This document shows, in pieces, positions 57,006 to 64,000 of a DNA stretch of 64,000 nucleotides; the stretch's first letter is position 1, and every line of letters starts with the position of its first letter. Both the position numbers and the translations under genes were made by a program. The DNA is from Mercurialis annua (lineage: Eukaryota; Streptophyta; Magnoliopsida; Malpighiales; Euphorbiaceae): the NCBI RefSeq assembly GCF_937616625.2, contig NC_065572.1, forward strand, positions 68,136,653 to 68,200,652, given 5' to 3'. The notes beneath the pieces were generated by a model. It was not told where the DNA came from. It saw only the letters and a list, made by a program, of their open reading frames with translations, and did no database searches.

Positions 57006-60000
57006 TCATTTTGACGCAAAAATTGATTCCAAGTCTTTAGTCAACCGGCTTGGTTTTAACTTGAATTCTGCTGATGAATTATTAGGCGATTCGCTACTAC
57101 TTTTGGTTTGCCAGAATCCACTCCATTTAGTCGTCCTGCTGGTTGAAGGATCAGCTGAACTTTTTTCTGTAGTAAAGCTTTCTTTTGCCATTTCTCGTAG
57201 CTGTTTCGTCCACGGTTTATCAGGCGTGCTCGAGTTCCTGCTTCCTGAGCTTTTGTTTCTCTCAGCAGAAGACCCGGTCTCACCCCCAGTTTCTCTACGC
57301 TGCTGTTGATTCCACGGTAGCCTACGTTCGAGATTTCTGCTCATTTTCTGTGGAGCAAAAAATAAGAGAAACCCGATTGATGCAGTTTTTAAACCCGTTG
57401 AGAAAGACTGCTCGGAAGGGTCCAACCTTATTGTGTGCTTGAATAGTGCACACCATTCGTTGATAATCTGTGCCAAGAATCCAAGTAAGAACAACACAAT
57501 CATAAATATTCCAACTTTAGTTTCCCCCCGGGCTGTTAGATCCTTCTCCAGGAGTACACAACAAGCAGCAAATACACCAACTTGCATGGCGACAGCTATG
57601 TTTTCGACCAGTTGGACTTTTTTCTTAATAAAAGGCTTCTTGAGAACAAGAAAAAAGAGCTGAAAGGCGGTGATGCATAGTAAGATAGCCGATGGAGTCT
57701 TGCTAGACCAGTTATTTAAGTAGGCACCAGCAACAATTCCTAGACAAACCCGCTTGCCTGTTTCGAGCAGAGTGTAGTATATTCTAAGTATTCCAAACAA
57801 TTTCTGAATGCATGGCGCTTCTGCGTCTTCTGTTTCATCATCGGATGCAATAATCTGATCCCTTCGCTTGCTGGGAGTACCGATAGATATCTGCGAGAGC
57901 ATGTATTTAGGGGGACCTCTTAGATCTTCAAACAAAGGACCTAACGTTGTTAGGTAAACGGAATCAGTTTTGTTTTTCCACGTCCACTGGCCTCTTTTAC
58001 ACGGACCCAATGATACGCGAATGATTTCTTGATACCAGTGAAATGTCTCGTCTTCCTTGAGGACTTCTTTGTACTGAAGTAGCTTCCCAAATGTAATCCC
58101 AACAGAGAGGAACATGAATAAGGCCAGAACCAGAACACCCACAACACCGAGCAGTAGGATGCCGACAACCACCCCCGATGTAGTTCCACCTTCAACCAAA
58201 AATAATCCACTAAACTGTAAAACGAAGCGAACTTTCCAGTTTTATAGATCAAAATATATCAGAAATCAAATGCTAGAATGAGTGCACAAAGTACTAGTTG
58301 TGATTAATCATTGTCATTTGAAAAATGTAATAAATGGTGGACTGCTTAGCAAACAGCAGATGTTGCAAACTGGCGGTACAACAGAAAAGGAACCATACAG
58401 TCAACCAATACCATAAATAATTACCAGTTAATACGTGACAAGCATATTGCAACCCTTTATAATAAGTAGCTGCACAGTACATTTTGCAAGCTCTCTTATT
58501 ATGCTCAGATATATTAAGTAAAGATGGATAGCGAGGTACCTCTAATCACAGCAGCAGAGGCCTGAGAAATACAAGGCAATGCGAGAATTATGAGGAATAT
58601 CTCAAATCGTGGGAATGTTAAGGCTCCGTAAGACCCCCTCTGCTTTTCAGAGTTTTTTTTCCTGTGTTTGAGAATCAAAAAGAGTAGAGCATGTAGCAGC
58701 AAGAAACTGCCACCAACAATAGCTAACCAGAACATGCTTCTCTCAAAAGCCTTCCACCTACAAGAGTAAACGACGAAATAAGATCTTGAGCACCAACATT
58801 TAGCTGTTTTTGGTCAACCCACCGGTACGAAATAACACGAGATAGTATGATTTCTGGTGGAATTCGGAATGACGTAGTTACTTTCCATTGAACATTTAGC
58901 TATCACGGTTAAGTGTTAACCATAATACAGCATGGTTCTGAAGTTATCTTCCGAGTAGTCATCGAAATTTGTCATGAATTATGGCAAGTAAAGAGTAACT
59001 TGAAAGAATAAGAAGGACTACAAATGCGCACCCATTTGAATACTGCAGATCATATATATATTCTGCTTCCGGCTTCATGGTTTGGCTCTGAGATAAAGAA
59101 CAATGAATTCTACCATTTAAAATAATTGCTACAGCTATCGGGATTTTGAAAGAGAAACAAAATAAGCCATCAAAAGAATGCAAGCCCACCTCAAAAAATG
59201 ATCTGTACTCCATTGGAGTAAGTGGTAATCCATATACTGGTACAGCAACATTCGAACTCCTTTCTTCCGGTTGTCCATTCATGGAATTTTCTAAACCATG
59301 AATATATGAAACATATGAATGTGAAGAAGTGGTGGAATTTGAGCCCAACATGATGGGGTGAAATCCTCCCGTCTCCCATGGGAGACTGAAATATGGAATG
59401 CTCCATTGTAAAGCTCTTGCAAACTCAAAATATTCTACTGGCAGTGTACCAGCCAGCCATCTAGACAGTGCAAAAACCTGAATGTAGCATGCAATTCTCT
59501 GTGAACAAGGAAAGCAAAAGATGCTTTAGATCAAATGTTTTGACCATTAGAAATTGAAAATACCATGAATAGTCGAATAATTTTTATGAGTTAGAATGTC
59601 ATACAAAAAGATTCCTTGTAGGATCCGAAGTCAGCAAAGAAGTTGGTCGTGAAAATGCTCCAATAGACTGAAGGCTTGCTGTTGACACAGTGAGCAGTCC
59701 AGCCACCAAACATGTTGCTAGGAAAATAGCAGTTGTAATAGCAGAAATTACAGAAGATATTGTCGGTACAGAATCTGAATAGACAGTGTAGAATGTCGTT
59801 CAGAAAATCTCTAGAAACCAAGGAAAAACATTAAAGGAGTATTTAATATGAGATAAGCTAATAGTACAAATATAATGCTTACAGCGTCTCACTTGTAGAA
59901 TGTTAGAAGGTAGGTTCTTGTTTCCAGCGACATCTCCAGTTACATTTTGAGGAATATTGACGGATACAATATCGCCATCAGCGTGTATCTCCGCAATGTA

Positions 60001-62520
60001 TTTGCTCTTACTTATCTCATGAAAGCTGGAATTCATTAAAATCAATCTGTCAAATAATGACAAAGAGCTATAATAACATATTCTTCCCCTTAAGTTACCT
60101 AGATGCCAAGCATAAAAGCGAGCTTTTACTGTATTCTGGTTTAAATATTCTGGTTTAAGAGTGCGTATATAGTGCACATGTGAAATATTCATTTTCATTA
60201 GCATAATTAGATATTGCTAACACATTCTTGCCTCAGCAAATGCCCCCCCGAGACCGATAGAGAGGAAGCGTTAAATCCAAAAACTGGCTTCATGAATTTT
60301 ATTGACACCGGGATGTTGTGGTCCTTTGTCCTTGAAGTAGACAGAGTACTGAGTCGCACAGAAGGCTTTTGCGAATCTAATTAACATCATATAGGTGTCA
60401 GGCAGGTAGTGCAATAGTTTAAATAGAACATAAGCTAATTGTCAATCAGAGAAGCTCTTAATTTCAGAAGGAACAGAAAACAAAACAAAGAAAATAACAG
60501 GATACAGTCATTTCTTTGTATTCTTACGATCTCTTCCAAATGTAGTAGGTCATACCATAAAGAAAAGTGACCGGAGCAATCGGAGAAATGGGAGTCCCTG
60601 ATCTACTTATAACAGATCTCGAATTAAATCCTACAGTGATGATAGCGATGCTAGATACATTAACCACCTGAAAGGATATGAGATGAATGAATTGGACACC
60701 AGGAAAAATCAGTCCTTAATTGCATGAGCATGAAGAATTGAAAAGCTACTAACCTGAAAGCCAAATCTACGGTTTCCTAAGTTTTCCCCGTTTATTGGAA
60801 GAAGTGTACCCTCGTTGACATCAAGACAATCTAGAATTTGAGCAGATGAATTGACAACAGGTTCTGAAAAATACAAATACACCTTCAAGTTATCATAATC
60901 ATTTGTTGCCTGTACGCTTCTAGTTTGGTTGCCGAGCAAAAGTAACTTTTCAGATACGTGAATTCTCATGTCAACAAACACACTTCTTCTATCTGTAGCA
61001 TTACACCAACAAATGGACACAAACTCAGAAAACATTAGAAGTTTAAAGGGCCACACTCAATTTCAGAAAGAAGACTCTTCTTCAACCATTGTTTTTTTTT
61101 TAAATCCAAATAAAAATCAGCTGCAAAAAATAGAGTAATATAACTCTTCAGTGTGCATTATCAATCTACAATCATTTTGCAGCGAACTTAATAGGAAACT
61201 AAATCACCAATTCTTCTGTGTAGATTGCAATGCAACAGAAATTCAAAAGGTAGTGCAGAGAAAATTTATCTGTTTGTATCAATTCTCAAATTGTCGTTGC
61301 GTTTATCTTTCCAAAAGCAATGTGGATGTTGATTTACTCTAGCAACTTGAGAATCAATATGCTTACCAAAATGCACAAAGAAACTAGAATTTTCTGCCCT
61401 TGTAAAACTGTTCCCAGCCGCATCTGTACAAAAATTCTTATCCATCACCAGTATCACTCGTCCATACTGAACATTTGGTGATAAATCTACAAGTAGTGAA
61501 TATTTAAGATTCGGTTGCAGAATAGTCATGGAAGACGGGATCACTTGGCCAGCTCCATAAACCAGCAGCTGTAAAGAGATTATGCAGCAATCTATAAGAA
61601 ACAAGTACTAATTTGAATCAATACCATACAAACTAACAAATAACTTATGTTGACATATTGACACTCATTGGATCATTTCTTCATATGAGCACATAAATCA
61701 TTCAGATCATAGATGCATTATCTTTGGCACCTACTCACGTTGCACGCATTGACGGATGAACATCCAAAACCCCCTCTACCAATGCAGGGTTCAGTGAAAG
61801 AAATATTTACAGAAACATTTCGAGCATTTGTAAAAGGCGACAATGCAGTTACATAAGCTGTTGGAGGGACAGTATCTGCACAGGAAAAGACATAACTAAA
61901 TTAGTCTAGATTTAGAACCAATCTAATAGCAGATTTAAGCTCACACTTTCGACTAATAGCTTTATTCTCAATTAGTTCAAGCTTATTAGTAACTTCACAC
62001 ACCTAATACTAAACAATCCAATTTCATTATACAGATAACTGAAACCAATTTAAGCTCAAATTTGACAAAATAACAAGACGGGGGAAAGTTTCTTAACCAA
62101 TAGTCCAATTATATGCAGCACAGCTGATTCCTTGAGACCCATTGATGCAGACCTCTAATGTATGCCTCCCGTCCGACAAGCCCTTATAAATAACCTCCCT
62201 ACCTCCACATTCAGCTCTATTGCCATCATCCAGCTGCATGCATTTTATAATTATAAAAACAAGAACAAATTAATCAATCAAAATTTCAAGAAAATGTAAA
62301 AAAGAAACACACAGAAATCCAAGCTAACCTTGCAACCTATGGTACAGTTTGAGCAAGAACTCTCATCCCCACCAGCCAAAGCTTCAAAAACAAATTTGGC
62401 CGTGTTCAAATGAGAGAATGCACGAGGAGCCTTCAAGAACTTAAAAGATACCTCTGTACCATCACAGAGAGTGAACACCCAAGAAAAGAAAAGTAGCCAT
62501 GAAAGTTTAAGCAGCCCCAT
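57006..62520 (-). CDS. Large plant membrane protein: signal peptide, long ectodomain, multi-pass C-terminal half (1080 aa)
   Basis: Thirteen minus-strand exons join to 1081 codons including the stop: 62329-62520, 62098-62233, 61739-61875, 61367-61568, 60754-60992, 60556-60667, 60232-60376, 59883-60025, 59605-59774, 59190-59498, 59032-59087, 58540-58757 and 57006-58189. The exon 7 donor is GC, the rest are GT. A signal peptide (MGLLKLSWLLFFSWVFTLCD) precedes about 420 ectodomain residues with paired Cys, N-glycosylation sites and repeats of the type PFTNARNVSVNISFTEPCIG, which look like bacterial-type Ig-like (Big) modules. About eight hydrophobic segments follow, for example ISAITTAIFLATCLVAGLL, FWLAIVGGSFLLLHALLFLI and GIFMIVLFLLGFLAQII. 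A basic, Ser-rich tail ends at FASK. The layout recalls TRP/polycystin-like plant proteins of unknown function. Confidence 0.8.
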
Positions 62521-63765
62521 ATCTGTAAAGACTGTTAACTCGAAGTCAAAGCCATGAGCCTAAATTCTGCAGGAAAAATGGAGAAAGCTAAAGAAAATGG
62601 CATTGCATGGGAATGAGTGTAGTGTAGCTAAAATGTGGTGAAGAAAAAAGATAAAGGAGTAGAAGAGATAATGGAAGAAAGAGAGTGGGTTAGAGACTGG
62701 TTAATTGGTGCCAGTGGTTTGAGTTTAAGGATATTGCCACATGAAATTGACCAGTGTGTTGTGTTCTTTGAAGATAAGAGTTTGGCATGAGATGAGATTC
62801 TCCAAGAATGATTTTGCATTTGAATTTTGATGGAGACTTGTAATATTAAAGAAACATCATTTTCCCATTTTGGCCATATTATTTTTGTCAGCAACTCAAA
62901 ATCTGTAAATAAGAAGAATCTATTGAAACTTTTTGCTCACATCACCAACAAAAAGTTGGAACTTAAGTGTTATGAATATTTATAATCCAGCACAAAACTT
63001 AACTTAAAATTTAACTTTTTAATTAATTAAACTCGAATATAAATTTATGAAATTGAACGAAAGCGGGGAATGTAAGTTAACGGTCAGTCTCTGTGTATTT
63101 TATGACATGGGACCATAACTAATCAAACAAATTTCTTCAAATAATTTATTTATCAAGTAAGATGTTAAAGCATGATTGCCCATTCCACCAACCATTGTCA
63201 CCCAATAGGGTTCTTATTTCCAAATTTGTAGACTTAATTTTACAGGTGATTCACAAGAGTTGGAGTGTGATTCTGTGTAGTTTTGAAGAGTTGCTGTAAT
63301 TTTGTTGGATTCTTGGTAGGGGAAGTGATTCTATGTCTGATTTTCTTTCAAGTCTGGTAGTATTACTTAAATTGGGTCTTTGTGATATGGGTTCTAAATT
63401 CTACACCAAAATCTTCCAAAAGAATCAATCTTTTCTTTAAGCTACTAGTAAAATTATTTAACTTTTTCCATAAAAACAATTCCAACTGGAATTCCATTGT
63501 TTGTGGACAAAAATTGTCTTATTTTTAGTACATAAGATTGCAGATTAGAAAGTGCAAAACTTAAATATGAAGATGTGAATAAAATTGAAATGGTGAAGAC
63601 AGGGAAAAATCAGTTGACAGTTGGTATTTTACTCATAAACAAGACCACGTGCAACTACAGCAGAGACCATGTTATTCATCCACGGCTGTTTTTTAATGTG
63701 TATTTATTATTAGATTCCATTCAACAACTCCATCTAAATCATTTTAAATAGTTGGCTAATCACCT
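62521..63765 (-). promoter_or_regulatory. Upstream region of the large membrane protein gene
   Basis: Minus-strand upstream DNA. AT-rich, with no second gene supported; the open frame at 62628-62894 has no recognisable product. Start site and TATA box not assigned. Confidence 0.4.
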
Positions 63766-64000
63766 GTAAAACTACCGACCTTTCATTTTTTTTTCAATAA
63801 CACCCTCACCTTGTAAAAACTTCAATAGCACTCTATTTCGCATTTTTACGTTTCAATAGCACCCTAAAGTATTAAATTGAACTATTTTCAATTGGATAAA
63901 ATTCAAAATAAGTCCTTTATATTTACCACATATTCTAAATAATATTAAATGTTATAAATACTACAAAAAAACTATCTTCTCCATATTTAAAGATGAATAA
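63766..64000. repeat. Possible partial MITE related to the AGGCCTAAT family, cut by the window edge
   Basis: AACTACCGACCTTTCATTTT...CAATAACACCCTCACC...CAATAGCACCCT...TTTCAATAGCACCCTAAA resembles the left half of the 48367 element (ACCCCCGACCTTTTAG...CAATCATACCCTGACG...TTTCAATTGTATCCTGAAA). The terminus is missing or altered. Confidence 0.4.

Noticed and set aside
57001..57309. Plus-strand frames opposite the last exon of the membrane protein
   Set aside because: Shadows of the long minus-strand exon.

Overview
This is a plant nuclear DNA window, most probably from a eudicot. The genes are split by short AT-rich introns with GT-AG borders, the intergenic DNA is very AT-rich, and the mobile elements are typical plant families. 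I do not name the species.

Layout. (1) 1-17.6 kb is one side of a Mutator-like (MULE) transposon, all on the minus strand. It carries a broken MuDR-type transposase, a small unrecognised gene and a plant-mobile-domain (PMD, MAIN-like) gene that runs off the left edge. An 11.5-kb Ty3/gypsy chromovirus with a complete gag-pol and two 3182-bp LTRs sits at 2301-13811. It splits the transposase inside its C-terminal zinc-knuckle region. The right side of the MULE ends in a dense cluster of hairpins (17335-17580). (2) 17.6-30.2 kb is a local duplication block. A small gene of uncertain family ('gene A') and a convergent Tim17/Tim22/Tim23-family gene occur as two damaged or diverged units, at about 19.9-22.7 and 24.3-30.1 kb. 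A further scrap of gene A lies at 17.6-17.8 kb. In unit 2 the spacer between the two genes holds a Helitron relic and a hAT element with a second Helitron nested in it. Only the unit-2 Tim17-family gene (28328-29751) reads intact. (3) 31.2-37.5 kb is a Stowaway-like MITE interrupted by a 6-kb LTR retrotransposon that encodes no proteins (LARD-like). (4) 39.5-62.5 kb is the gene-bearing part: a Tubby-like protein (TLP8-type, minus), a kinase-less wall-associated-kinase-like protein (plus), anthranilate phosphoribosyltransferase of tryptophan synthesis (plus), a class I glutaredoxin with a CGYC site (GRXC1-type, minus) and a 13-exon, 1080-residue membrane protein with a large ectodomain (minus). 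MITEs and inverted-repeat elements lie between them.

How it fits together. The host genes are unrelated housekeeping or signalling genes and do not form a pathway. I joined exons by eye and kept the joins that hold frame from start to stop. This worked for the Tim17-family gene (201 aa), TLP8 (385 aa), the WAK-like protein (304 aa), AnPRT (411 aa), GRXC1 (125 aa) and the large membrane protein (1080 aa). The most unusual material is the PMD-carrying MULE with its hairpin cluster, and the reciprocal damage in the duplicated gene A/Tim17 units.
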